DNA of 22,800 nucleotides, taken from IMG/VR virus record IMGVR_UViG_3300007516_000169, positions 1 to 22,800 of that record; one strand, written 5' to 3'. Each line of letters starts with the position of its first letter. Position 1 is the first letter of the stretch. This document shows, in pieces, positions 15,128 to 21,691 of the stretch. Position numbers and translations under genes: made by a program. The DNA is from a virus. A model generated the notes under the pieces. That model saw only the letters and a program-made list of their open reading frames with translations, was not told the origin of the DNA and searched no databases.

Positions 15128-15410
15128 GGAGAGGTGTGGCTGAAGTACCCTTCTTGCGAGGGTAAGGCTGAGTACCTGCACCTGGGAAAGAACAAGTAGA
15201 CTGTCATAACTTAGTGCCGATGTTCATGCAGACTCTGGTGTGGGATGCATGATTGTCGAATCATACGTACACTATACACTAGCAAGCGTATGTTGGAGGG
15301 AGGAATCCCCCTAGTTCATTGAAGCGCTGTTGCAACAGCGTGGAGAGCTATCGCATAACAAAGGCGTCACAGTCGAACGTCGTAGGGGTTGGCATCCCTA
15401 CCACCTCTCC
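15128..15410 (+). ncRNA. Candidate structured RNA closed by a 9-bp terminal helix
   Basis: The gap 15116-15446 holds no credible gene. Its ends are perfectly complementary: GGAGAGGTG (15128-15136) with CACCTCTCC (15402-15410). Inside are several hairpins: TACCCT/AGGGTA (15146-15151/15159-15164), ATGATT-GTCG-AATCAT (15249-15264), CATACG/CGTATG (15262-15267/15287-15292, exclusive with the previous one), CGCTGT-TGCA-ACAGCG (15325-15340), and GTAGGG/CCCTAC abutting the terminal helix. The outline (long acceptor-like stem with an arm stacked next to it) recalls tRNA-like or tmRNA-like RNAs, but there is no tag ORF, T-loop, CCA or anticodon arm. No promoter is seen, so it would be processed from an operon transcript. 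It could also be a 5'-leader element for the gene at 15447. Confidence 0.5.
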
Positions 15411-15446
15411 ATTATATTATGAGGATGTAACCAGAAAGGAAATGGA

Positions 15447-15713
15447 ATGTCACCGACAGAAACCTTACGAAAGCAATTGACCCATGTACACGAGTCCGCC
15501 AAAGAGTTTGTTGATAAGGTTTTTACTCGCAAGAAGCGAACGATGTTTCTCTATCCTCTCATGGATCTGAAGGGTGGATGGTCATTGGATGATGTCTATC
15601 AGCGAACTCTGGCCGCACAAGAACTTGGTTGGTGCGTCACTGTTCATGCTGATGCAGCGGGGTTACGCTTTGATTATGAAGAGAAGCTTCCCGCACGACC
15701 CTGGAATTTATAA
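15447..15713 (+). CDS. Small phage protein, unknown function
   Basis: 88 aa, with AAAGGA 6 nt upstream of the ATG. The N-terminal half is basic and helical (RKQLTHVHESAKEFVDKVF, RKKR); the rest contains LDDVYQRTLAAQELGW. It is soluble and has no recognisable motif. It follows the candidate structured RNA directly, which might control it. Confidence 0.5.
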   Translation: MSPTETLRKQLTHVHESAKEFVDKVFTRKKRTMFLYPLMDLKGGWSLDDVYQRTLAAQELGWCVTVHADAAGLRFDYEEKLPARPWNL

Positions 15714-15732
15714 TTCAAGAAAAAGGTGACAC

Positions 15733-16161
15733 ATGAAAACTACGTATACACTTCTGGCATTGCTCGCTGCGCTCTTTATTTTCCTCATTGTCTCCAGCTC
15801 TCAGGGTGCTGAGAACTCTCAGGGTGCTGAGATGCTTCGATGCACCCAAGCTGATGGGACCACACTCTACACCAATAAGGACGTACAAGGCTGTGAAGCT
15901 GTCAGACTTCCTGAATTGTCTATAGTACCCTCAGTCTATGAGAAGGTTGAGGTGCTTGAGAATGCACCTGATATGACACCCTCTAACCAACCACAAAATT
16001 TATCTATCCATGCGCGGACCTGTTTACTCTATGGCGAATGGCTTGATGTTCAAGAGAAAACGCTCGGAGGATTCAATCACAACACCGTCTATGATACCCA
16101 GCGTAGAATGTTGCTCACACAAATTTTTGGTTCGGGATTTATGCCTGTAGGTTGCCAATGA
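15733..16161 (+). CDS. Exported DUF4124-like protein
   Basis: 142 aa with a Sec-type signal (MKTTYTLLALLAALFIFLIV, then small residues) and likely cleavage around residues 22-26. After it, LRCTQADGTTLYTNKDVQGC resembles the start of DUF4124 domains, small periplasmic beta modules. Four cysteines in the mature part suggest disulfides. SQGAEN/SQGAEM comes from an 18-bp in-frame duplication. AAGGTGA gives the ribosome site, and the stop overlaps the next ATG. A periplasmic role is likely; the partner is unknown. Confidence 0.6.
   Translation: MKTTYTLLALLAALFIFLIVSSSQGAENSQGAEMLRCTQADGTTLYTNKDVQGCEAVRLPELSIVPSVYEKVEVLENAPDMTPSNQPQNLSIHARTCLLYGEWLDVQEKTLGGFNHNTVYDTQRRMLLTQIFGSGFMPVGCQ
15798..15832 (+). 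repeat. 18-bp-period tandem duplication
   Basis: CTCTCAGGGTGCTGAGA occurs at 15798-15814 and again at 15816-15832, adding six residues in frame just after the signal peptide. Confidence 0.85.
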
Positions 16162-16310
16162 GACCCACCGATCTTGAAATCATTTCACTCATACAGTCGC
16201 TTGCGGCGCAATGCCGTGAGCACAATAACGCATACCACCACATTACCCCGCTAGAATTGATTGGTGCTGCCTACCAACTCATTGAAAAGATAGAACAAAA
16301 TCCTTCTTGA
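16158..16310 (+). CDS. 50-aa helical phage protein
   Basis: Starts in the previous stop (ATGA) and runs MRPTDLEIISLIQSLAAQCR to IEKIEQNPS. It is mostly helical with a cluster of His/Asn in the middle (EHNNAYHH). Short, but the overlapping start matches the phage's operon style. Its stop sits inside the -35 box of the next promoter. Confidence 0.5.
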   Translation: MRPTDLEIISLIQSLAAQCREHNNAYHHITPLELIGAAYQLIEKIEQNPS

Positions 16311-16335
16311 CATTCAAACTTCATTGTGTTATCCT
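16307..16335 (+). promoter_or_regulatory. Sigma70-type promoter for the NAD/PRPP operon
   Basis: TTGACA (16307-16312), 17 nt, TATCCT (16330-16335), with the same GTGTTATC context as the promoter at 11919. A CAGGAGA site (16354-16360) follows before ATG 16366. Confidence 0.65.
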
Positions 16336-16365
16336 TATACTATCGCAGTACAACAGGAGAACATT

Positions 16366-17160
16366 ATGATCCAATCGTCCATAAACCATAATACATTCAA
16401 TTTCCCCGTTGGGGAAATGCAGGTGACTGTTGATCCTGAATACATGGGACCAGTCGATATTGAATTCATTTTTGAGAAGAATGCGGATATCATTGAATTG
16501 CTGATGTTTTGTGATGCTGTCCAGAGGGCAGGATGCAAACTTGGCGAGTTGGTGATGCGCTACGTACCGTTCAGTCGCCAGGATCGCTGCAATAACAAAG
16601 GGGAAGCGTTTAGCCTCAAGGTATTTTGCGATCTGATCAATGGATTGAACTTTAGGGTGGTCTACATTTCTGATCCTCACTCTGATGTCACGCCAGCTTT
16701 GCTCAAGAATTGTGTGACGATCTCTCAATGCGACTTGCTTGCACAACTAATCAACCGGCATGTTCATGCACCCTTCTATCTTGTGGCCCCTGATGCTGGT
16801 GCACTCAAGAAAACCCACACGTTAGCCAAAGAACTGTATTCACCTATGTTTCTGGGTATCATTGAGACTTCGAAGCTGCGTAACACTCAGACTGGCGAGA
16901 TCACGGGCACCGTAGTTCATACCCCCATGCTTCCAACCTACACTGCCGTGGCTGGTGTGGTCACCACCTATGTGATGGTTGATGATATCATTGACGGTGG
17001 GCGCACATTTATTGAGTTGGCAAAGGAATTGAGGAAGAAGGGGGCACAACAAGTCTATCTGTTTGCCACACACGGGTTCTTTACAAAAGGAAAAGAAGTC
17101 TTTGATGGTTACATAGATCTTGTGCGAGTGGCGAATGATTATTCAGAGAGGTTCAAGTAA
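16366..17160 (+). CDS. Prs-like PRPP-synthetase family enzyme (possible ADPR-PP synthetase, Adps)
   Basis: 264 aa from ATG 16366 (CAGGAGA upstream). The ATP-side block is RYVPFSRQDR (~64-73), the catalytic-side block is SDPHSDVTPALL (~102-113), and the ribose-phosphate loop is VDDIIDGGRTF (205-215). Cellular PRPP synthetases are usually ~315 aa and make PRPP from ribose-5-phosphate and ATP. In the NARP1 phage pathway a protein annotated as Prs instead pyrophosphorylates ADP-ribose. The short length and the NAMPT-like gene 32 nt downstream fit that pair, but sequence alone does not distinguish the substrates. It is the first gene after its own promoter. Confidence 0.85.
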   Translation: MIQSSINHNTFNFPVGEMQVTVDPEYMGPVDIEFIFEKNADIIELLMFCDAVQRAGCKLGELVMRYVPFSRQDRCNNKGEAFSLKVFCDLINGLNFRVVYISDPHSDVTPALLKNCVTISQCDLLAQLINRHVHAPFYLVAPDAGALKKTHTLAKELYSPMFLGIIETSKLRNTQTGEITGTVVHTPMLPTYTAVAGVVTTYVMVDDIIDGGRTFIELAKELRKKGAQQVYLFATHGFFTKGKEVFDGYIDLVRVANDYSERFK

Positions 17161-17192
17161 CAGTCGAGCTAATCAACCAGAAGGAATTCATC

Positions 17193-19088
17193 ATGCAAAA
17201 ATCAGGCTCCATCATTCACGCAAGCGATTTCTATAAGACTGGACACCCGCCCCAATATCCAGAGGGCACGACCCAAGTCTATTCCAATTTCACTGCCAGA
17301 GGATCACGCCTCAAGGAAGTGAATAAGGTGGTTGTGTTTGGGTTGCAGTATTTTGTCCAAGAGTATCTGGTCAATCGCTTTCAGAATGAATTCTTCAAGG
17401 CTGATAAGGACGAGGTCTTGGCAAAATACAAAAGGCGCATGGATACCTCACTGGGTCCTGATGCGGTGCCCGTGGATCGTTGGGCTGCCTTACATGACCT
17501 GGGATATTTGCCGTTGTTGATCAAAGCGTTACCCGAAGGTTCGCGTGTGGATTTGCGTGTCCCGTTCATTACGATCAAGAATACCCATCCTGATTTCTTT
17601 TGGTTGACCAACTGGGTAGAATCCTTAATGAGTAATGTGATTTGGCACCCAATCACTGTGGCGACCATTGCCTATAGTTACTGGGAATTGTTGAATGCAG
17701 GAGCCGTCAAGTCCTCAGATCATGTTGATTTTGTGCAATGGCAGGGTCATGACTTTTCCTATCGTGGAATGGACGAGTCTGCGGCAATCTGTGGTGCCGC
17801 CCATCTCCTGAGTTTCACAGGGACGGATACGATCCCCGCTATCGATGTATGTGAGGATTACTATGGTGCGAATGCTGAGAAAGAGTTGATCGGGGGTTCA
17901 ATTCCTGCAACAGAGCATTCCGTCATGTGCATGGGTGGGGAAGCATCTGAGTTTGAAACCTTCCGTCGATTGATCGAAGATGTATACCCAAGTGGACCTG
18001 TCAGTATTGTGAGCGATACCTGGGACTATTGGAAGATTTTGACTGAGACGCTGCCAGCACTCAAGGATACGATTATGAATCGCAATGGAAAGGTGGTCAT
18101 TCGACCCGATTCAGGCGATCCAGTCAAGATCATTTGTGGTGACCGTGATGCAGATATCCTGTCACCTGAGTACCGCGGAACGATTCAAGTGCTGTGGGAC
18201 GTATTCGGTGGAACAATCAATTCCAAAGGCTACAAGGAATTAGATACCCATATTGGTGCGATCTATGGGGACTCCATCACCTATGAGCGAGCGAATCAGA
18301 TCACGGATCAATTGATGCAAGCAGGATTTGCGTCAACCAATATCGTGTTTGGTATTGGCTCATTCACCTATCAGTATGTGACCCGCGATACCTTTGGGAT
18401 GGCGATGAAGGCCACCAGCGGGGTGATTAAGGGCCAGCGTGTGACCATTTCCAAGAACCCCAAGACTGATGATGGGTTGAAGAAATCTGCCAAGGGGTTG
18501 CTCGTGGTTCAATCGACTGAGACAGGGTTTAAACTTTTTGAGAATGTGTCGGAAGAAGAGGAAGCTGCCGGCGGCGACCTAGCCATGATCTATGAGAATG
18601 GTCTGACAGGTCGAACTCAGTCATTGGCAGAGATACGTGCCCGTTTGAAACAGAGAACATATTGTGGTGTTCTGGAGCATCCTTATGGTGGTCTTCTGCA
18701 TGACGATGTGGTCATGGGTACTAGGACGGACAGAACACAGGATCACGGCGATCAGATTGATGCCCAGGAAACACAATCCACGATTAGCCAGTGGGCACAG
18801 GACACGTTTGGACCCTCCTCGTCCAATCTCCGCATTGCCATACGGGCGAATGAGGAAATGGCAGAATTACTCAAAGCGTTGATCGTCAAGGGTCTTGAGG
18901 ACAAAGCTGCCGAAGAAGTCGCTGATGTGTTTATCGTCCTCTACAGACTCGCCACTGAGTTGGGTCGCGACCTCCATGAGGATATCAACAAGAAAATGAA
19001 GATCAACCGAGCACGGACATGGACGCTGGACGGCTCAGGATGCGCCCAACATGTGAAGGAGACACAGAATGTTGTCCCTCAAAGTTGA
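17193..19088 (+). CDS. NAMPT-like phosphoribosyltransferase fused to a MazG-like domain
   Basis: 631 aa; GAAGGA precedes the ATG. Residues 1-~515 are NAMPT-like, with counterparts of the human active site: HDFSYRG (F188, R191), SFTGTDT (D212), IPATEHSVM (H242), VIRPDSGDP (R304, D306). Cellular NAMPT joins nicotinamide and PRPP into NMN; the NARP1 enzyme Namat joins nicotinamide and ADPR-PP into NAD+. Residues ~528-615 form a MazG-like all-helical domain (ANEEMAELL with E554/E555/E558, EEVADVF with E575/D578), which in other proteins hydrolyses (d)NTPs to monophosphates. Full-length NAMPT ends near 490-500, so this is a real fusion. The C-terminal tail changed when pyrE was inserted (repeat 19041-19071). 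Overlaps pyrE by 20 nt. Confidence 0.9.
   Translation: MQKSGSIIHASDFYKTGHPPQYPEGTTQVYSNFTARGSRLKEVNKVVVFGLQYFVQEYLVNRFQNEFFKADKDEVLAKYKRRMDTSLGPDAVPVDRWAALHDLGYLPLLIKALPEGSRVDLRVPFITIKNTHPDFFWLTNWVESLMSNVIWHPITVATIAYSYWELLNAGAVKSSDHVDFVQWQGHDFSYRGMDESAAICGAAHLLSFTGTDTIPAIDVCEDYYGANAEKELIGGSIPATEHSVMCMGGEASEFETFRRLIEDVYPSGPVSIVSDTWDYWKILTETLPALKDTIMNRNGKVVIRPDSGDPVKIICGDRDADILSPEYRGTIQVLWDVFGGTINSKGYKELDTHIGAIYGDSITYERANQITDQLMQAGFASTNIVFGIGSFTYQYVTRDTFGMAMKATSGVIKGQRVTISKNPKTDDGLKKSAKGLLVVQSTETGFKLFENVSEEEEAAGGDLAMIYENGLTGRTQSLAEIRARLKQRTYCGVLEHPYGGLLHDDVVMGTRTDRTQDHGDQIDAQETQSTISQWAQDTFGPSSSNLRIAIRANEEMAELLKALIVKGLEDKAAEEVADVFIVLYRLATELGRDLHEDINKKMKINRARTWTLDGSGCAQHVKETQNVVPQS
19041..19071 (+). 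repeat. 31-bp direct repeat, left copy (flanks pyrE)
   Basis: Identical to 19629-19659. It contains the end of the MazG domain frame, the ribosome site AAGGAG and the pyrE start ATG (19069-19071). Confidence 0.97.
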
Positions 19089-19644
19089 GTTAGCGAACGC
19101 CTTTTATGAGACTCAGTCGTTCAAGTGGGACACTGAGACAGGGTTCACCCTCGCGTCCGGATTGAAGAGCCCCTTCTACGTCGATTGCCGGTCTTTGATG
19201 GCCCACCCAGGATCACGCCGTCTTGTCGCGCACCTCGCGTTCGAATCGCTGCGACCGGTCGAACTCGACTGTCTTGGCGGGCTGGAAATCGGCGCGATTT
19301 CTATAGCGACCAGCATATCGGATTTTGCGTTTGTGGCCCAGCCGCCAAGAACATGGCGGACTTTCGTGGTGCGGAAGCAGGCGAAAGATCATGGACTCGG
19401 AAAACTTATTGAAGGATCGTTTCAACCAGAGGATCGAGCCGTGATCGTGGACGATGTGCTCACAAGCGGCGGCTCGCTTCTTAAAGCTGTCGCGGCTGCC
19501 AGGGGGGCAGGTTTGACTGTGACCCATGCCTTGGTGATCGTCGATCGGAGGGAGCAGGATGGGCGGCGCAAGGTTGAAGCTAAGGGACTCACCCTTATCA
19601 GCCTACTAACCATCGACGACTTGACGAGTGCGCCCAACATGTGA
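19069..19644 (+). CDS. pyrE: Orotate phosphoribosyltransferase
   Basis: 191 aa. The PRPP-binding loop is VIVDDVLTSGGS (125-136). LASGLKSPFYVDCRSL (28-43) and FVVRKQAKDHGLGK (99-112) are characteristic of OPRTase, which converts orotate and PRPP to OMP in pyrimidine synthesis. The gene is visibly GC-richer than its neighbours: 41 of 60 bases are G/C at 19201-19260, against 26 of 60 at 18301-18360. It is bounded by 31-bp direct repeats that carry its ribosome site and start. Both facts point to recent acquisition from a bacterium. It follows a Prs-like gene, so PRPP made there could feed it; use of another base cannot be ruled out. Confidence 0.85.
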   Translation: MLSLKVELANAFYETQSFKWDTETGFTLASGLKSPFYVDCRSLMAHPGSRRLVAHLAFESLRPVELDCLGGLEIGAISIATSISDFAFVAQPPRTWRTFVVRKQAKDHGLGKLIEGSFQPEDRAVIVDDVLTSGGSLLKAVAAARGAGLTVTHALVIVDRREQDGRRKVEAKGLTLISLLTIDDLTSAPNM

Positions 19645-19659
19645 AGGAGACACAGAATG
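19629..19659 (+). repeat. 31-bp direct repeat, right copy (flanks pyrE)
   Basis: Second perfect copy, 588 bp from the first. It supplies the last pyrE codons, the ribosome site and the ATG of the next small gene (19657). Confidence 0.97.
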
Positions 19660-19743
19660 GAACAGCATGAAGACCGATACATTGCCTTCCTCGTCCTGGC
19701 AATCGTCATACTTGCAGGTGCTGTACACTGGATGCACCTATGA
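19657..19743 (+). CDS. 28-aa single-span membrane peptide
   Basis: Uses AAGGAG and ATG from the right copy of the 31-bp repeat. YIAFLVLAIVILAGAVHW spans a membrane. The stop overlaps the next ATG. Before pyrE entered, it would have followed the NAMPT-MazG gene directly. Too short to classify. Confidence 0.5.
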   Translation: MEQHEDRYIAFLVLAIVILAGAVHWMHL

Positions 19744-19898
19744 ACACAGAGAAGAATCACGACAATCCACCCATCTGCCAACACACAGAGAGTTTGATCT
19801 ATTTTGATCAAAGCTACGGGTCATTGACTCAATGGCAAGTCTGTGATACGTGCCACGAACGATTCAATAGTATCACGACAGAAGAAGGAACGAGATGA
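19740..19898 (+). CDS. 52-aa probable zinc-ribbon protein
   Basis: ATGA overlaps at both ends. Metal-ligand pattern: C13-x-H15 ... W32-x2-C35-x2-C38 (ICQH and WQVCDTCH). The same spacing near the C-terminal knuckle recurs in the gene at 21427, so they are probably related. Role unknown. Confidence 0.55.
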   Translation: MNTEKNHDNPPICQHTESLIYFDQSYGSLTQWQVCDTCHERFNSITTEEGTR

Positions 19899-20062
19899 CA
19901 CGACGATTGACACGATCCTCAAAAGATGTGATGCTCGAAAGAATAGACAGACTGAGAACCGCAGTGACAAAGAGAGAAGACCAAGAGACAGTTTCGTGCC
20001 TGGCATTGCTCGTCGCACAATACACACTACTTTCAAGTAGTTATGAATCATCTGCCGATTAG
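19895..20062 (+). CDS. 55-aa small protein, unknown
   Basis: Starts in the previous stop (ATGA). Basic, helical N-terminal half (MTRRLTRSSKDVMLERIDRL) and a hydrophobic stretch (VSCLALLVAQYTLL). Kept as a gene because of the overlapping start in a continuous chain. Confidence 0.45.
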   Translation: MTRRLTRSSKDVMLERIDRLRTAVTKREDQETVSCLALLVAQYTLLSSSYESSAD

Positions 20063-20217
20063 CTAGGATGGAGGGGGCAGATGGGTGGACTATCGAGGTC
20101 ACAGGGAACCTGAAGATACCGATTTGCTTGCCGGGTAAGTGAAATGGGCACTAAATAGAAGTATACCGAAATGGTGCCGAAAAACACAGAGTCCTTTGAT
20201 GCACGGAGGTAACCGCG

Positions 20218-20442
20218 ATGTCTATGCAGCTACCAGAGAATGATAAGCTAGTCCGACTGATCCTGGGGTGTCTATTGTTTCGCCTGGGTGGGGAACAAAC
20301 ATTTACCGCTGAGGAGATCGATTTTATCTGCGCCGATGTCCGCGGTATTCAATTGATCTTGACTGTGGATAACAAACTGTTACTGAGGACCCGCGGTGCC
20401 AATGCGGTCCTGGACGGCGCTGAGAAGGGGGTCATACTATGA
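20218..20442 (+). CDS. 74-aa phage protein, unknown
   Basis: CGGAGG (20203-20208) before the ATG gives a good ribosome site. The sequence KLVRLILGCLLFRLGGEQTF, then TAEEIDFI, DVRGIQLILTVDNK, reads as a small alpha/beta protein. It heads a second chain of tiny overlapping genes (20439, 20579, 20692). The 155 bases before it (20063-20217) hold no convincing gene. Confidence 0.6.
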   Translation: MSMQLPENDKLVRLILGCLLFRLGGEQTFTAEEIDFICADVRGIQLILTVDNKLLLRTRGANAVLDGAEKGVIL

Positions 20443-20582
20443 GTGACTTAGAATATTTCCAAGATCTCCTTCGCGGCGCAATCGACCCCACGTTGAAAGC
20501 GTTCTATGCCGCAAAGATCCGCGAATGTAACAATGGGGTCTTCAATGAAGGCTCTTACAGTCAGGGCCCTGTCAGATCATGA
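20439..20582 (+). CDS. 47-aa small soluble protein, unknown
   Basis: ATGA overlap with the previous gene. MSDLEYFQDLLRGAIDPTLK followed by AFYAAKIRECNNGVF looks like one helix and a loop. No known domain. Confidence 0.5.
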   Translation: MSDLEYFQDLLRGAIDPTLKAFYAAKIRECNNGVFNEGSYSQGPVRS

Positions 20583-20695
20583 TCTATTGGCAGGATATTT
20601 GCATAGTCGTGGGTCTTGGGGTCTTCACTGCGCTTGTGATGGCTGGAACCCTATGGCTGTTTGTGTACCTGGATCGTAGAAAGAATATCCAATGA
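20579..20695 (+). CDS. 38-aa single-span membrane peptide
   Basis: ATGA overlaps at both ends. IVVGLGVFTALVMAGTLWLF spans a membrane and LDRRKN is a basic cytoplasmic-side tail. Confidence 0.5.
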   Translation: MIYWQDICIVVGLGVFTALVMAGTLWLFVYLDRRKNIQ

Positions 20696-20766
20696 TTGAA
20701 TCCATCGTCATACTCGTGCTGCTTGTGTTTGTGGCGTTCCTTCTCAACATAGTACCAGGTCCATAA
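20692..20766 (+). CDS. 24-aa hydrophobic peptide
   Basis: ATGA start. MIESIVILVLLVFVAFLLNI is almost entirely hydrophobic. It ends the chain; a promoter follows within 40 nt. Confidence 0.4.
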   Translation: MIESIVILVLLVFVAFLLNIVPGP

Positions 20767-20802
20767 CGCTAACTGACTGATTAGATACCCCTTTGTCGGT
20801 AC

Positions 20803-20831
20803 TTGACAGACCGCGGGTAATGTCGTATACT
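20803..20831 (+). promoter_or_regulatory. Strong sigma70-type promoter
   Basis: TTGACA (20803-20808), 17 nt, TATACT (20826-20831). The expected start of transcription is at or next to 20838, which is the A of the next gene's ATG. Confidence 0.85.
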
Positions 20832-20837
20832 TGAATC

Positions 20838-21116
20838 ATGGTACGATATCGCTTACTAGAGTTTGTTCGTGCGGATCACAAGCAGCATCGAATCCGCTTG
20901 TATGGTGAAATCCTGGGTATGGCATTGAGCATTGGTGTTGCATCGATGCTTGCGATCACGACACCACATCCCCCGATGTTACTGGCATACAGCATTTGGT
21001 TGGTCGCGTCCGCGATCCTCATGATGACCTCATGGTCCCGCGGTTCTGTGGGTCTGACCTTACTCTATGGCGCGTTCCTTGTGATTGATTGCATTGGCTT
21101 TGTGAGGACGCTATGA
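20838..21116 (+). CDS. Small polytopic membrane protein, probably leaderless
   Basis: 92 aa. A basic N-terminus (VRYRLLEFVRADHKQHRIRL) precedes about three hydrophobic segments (~25-41, ~47-63, ~70-88). There is no Shine-Dalgarno, and the ATG lies 6 nt after the -10 box, so the transcript probably begins at the start codon. No family recognised. ATGA overlap with the next gene. Confidence 0.6.
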   Translation: MVRYRLLEFVRADHKQHRIRLYGEILGMALSIGVASMLAITTPHPPMLLAYSIWLVASAILMMTSWSRGSVGLTLLYGAFLVIDCIGFVRTL

Positions 21117-21430
21117 CACACGATGACATGAACGCTGTTCGTGGTCGTATTGCGAAGCTTCGATGCTGGACTATCGACCGTGGGGTGACTGCGAGCGAGG
21201 CGGTGTTTGCCCTGAAGAAAATCGGTGAGTTAGAAGCGAAGCTCGGTGCACTCACCGAGCCCCATACGAGTTTCACGGACGACATGTATGACACAGCGCC
21301 GAATGCCTGTCAAGGGAATTTAAATAGACACTCACCGAGCCGCAGTGTCTATACACTCACAGGAACGCTGCGGTGCAAGTACTGTCAGGCATACTATGAT
21401 CATGATAGGCAGTGTTGGAGGAAATCATGA
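21113..21430 (+). CDS. Small protein with DUF2786-like start and zinc knuckle
   Basis: 105 aa from ATG 21113. The N-terminal helices (GRIAKLRCWTIDRGVTASEA, VFALKKIGELEAKLG) recall the DUF2786 style found in phage proteins. The C-terminal part has CKYCQAYYDHDRQC, a possible metal-binding knuckle. Coupled by ATGA overlaps to both neighbours. The family call is tentative. Confidence 0.5.
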   Translation: MTHDDMNAVRGRIAKLRCWTIDRGVTASEAVFALKKIGELEAKLGALTEPHTSFTDDMYDTAPNACQGNLNRHSPSRSVYTLTGTLRCKYCQAYYDHDRQCWRKS

Positions 21431-21597
21431 CCGACTGCAAACACGTTCGTTACCGTCGCACTCAGGCACACGATGTGGAGCGGCAGGCTGGGCAGGTTGG
21501 TTTTATTGCTTGGAAGACGGTCTTCCAGTGTCTAGACTGCCCTCAATCCTGGACTCCACCGATGCGGACTATCAACTTGGGGGAACACAGCGTCTAG
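21427..21597 (+). CDS. 56-aa probable zinc-ribbon protein
   Basis: ATGA start. C4-x-H6 and W29 ... C35-x2-C38 (DCKH, FQCLDC) repeat the ligand layout of the protein at 19740, so the two are probable paralogues. Last gene before a hairpin. Confidence 0.55.
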   Translation: MTDCKHVRYRRTQAHDVERQAGQVGFIAWKTVFQCLDCPQSWTPPMRTINLGEHSV

Positions 21598-21667
21598 AAC
21601 CCCCACAAACGGCCCAGGACGGTCGATCCCCCTCTGTTCCACCCCTAGTAGCACCCTAGTTTTATGT

Positions 21668-21691
21668 GATCCCGAAGATCGTTTCGGGATC
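21668..21691 (+). terminator. Hairpin, possible terminator
   Basis: Stem GATCCCGAA (21668-21676) / TTCGGGATC (21683-21691) with a 6-nt loop. The T-run (TTTT) comes only ~9 nt later, so termination may be weak. Confidence 0.5.

Noticed and set aside
15128-15410. tmRNA, RNase P RNA or an intron-split tRNA
   Set aside because: The outline is suggestive, but no tag reading frame, no GAGGAAAGUC-type core, no TTCRANY T-loop and no anticodon arm can be found, so only a generic structured RNA is proposed.
20063-20217. Possible 24-codon ORF at 20068-20142 and 13-codon ORF at 20171-20212
   Set aside because: Neither has a ribosome site nor an overlapping start; support is too weak to list them as genes.
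21345-21659. A 104-codon + strand ORF overlapping the zinc-protein genes
   Set aside because: It is a shadow in another frame of the coupled genes at 21113 and 21427, with Ser/Pro-rich low-complexity content.
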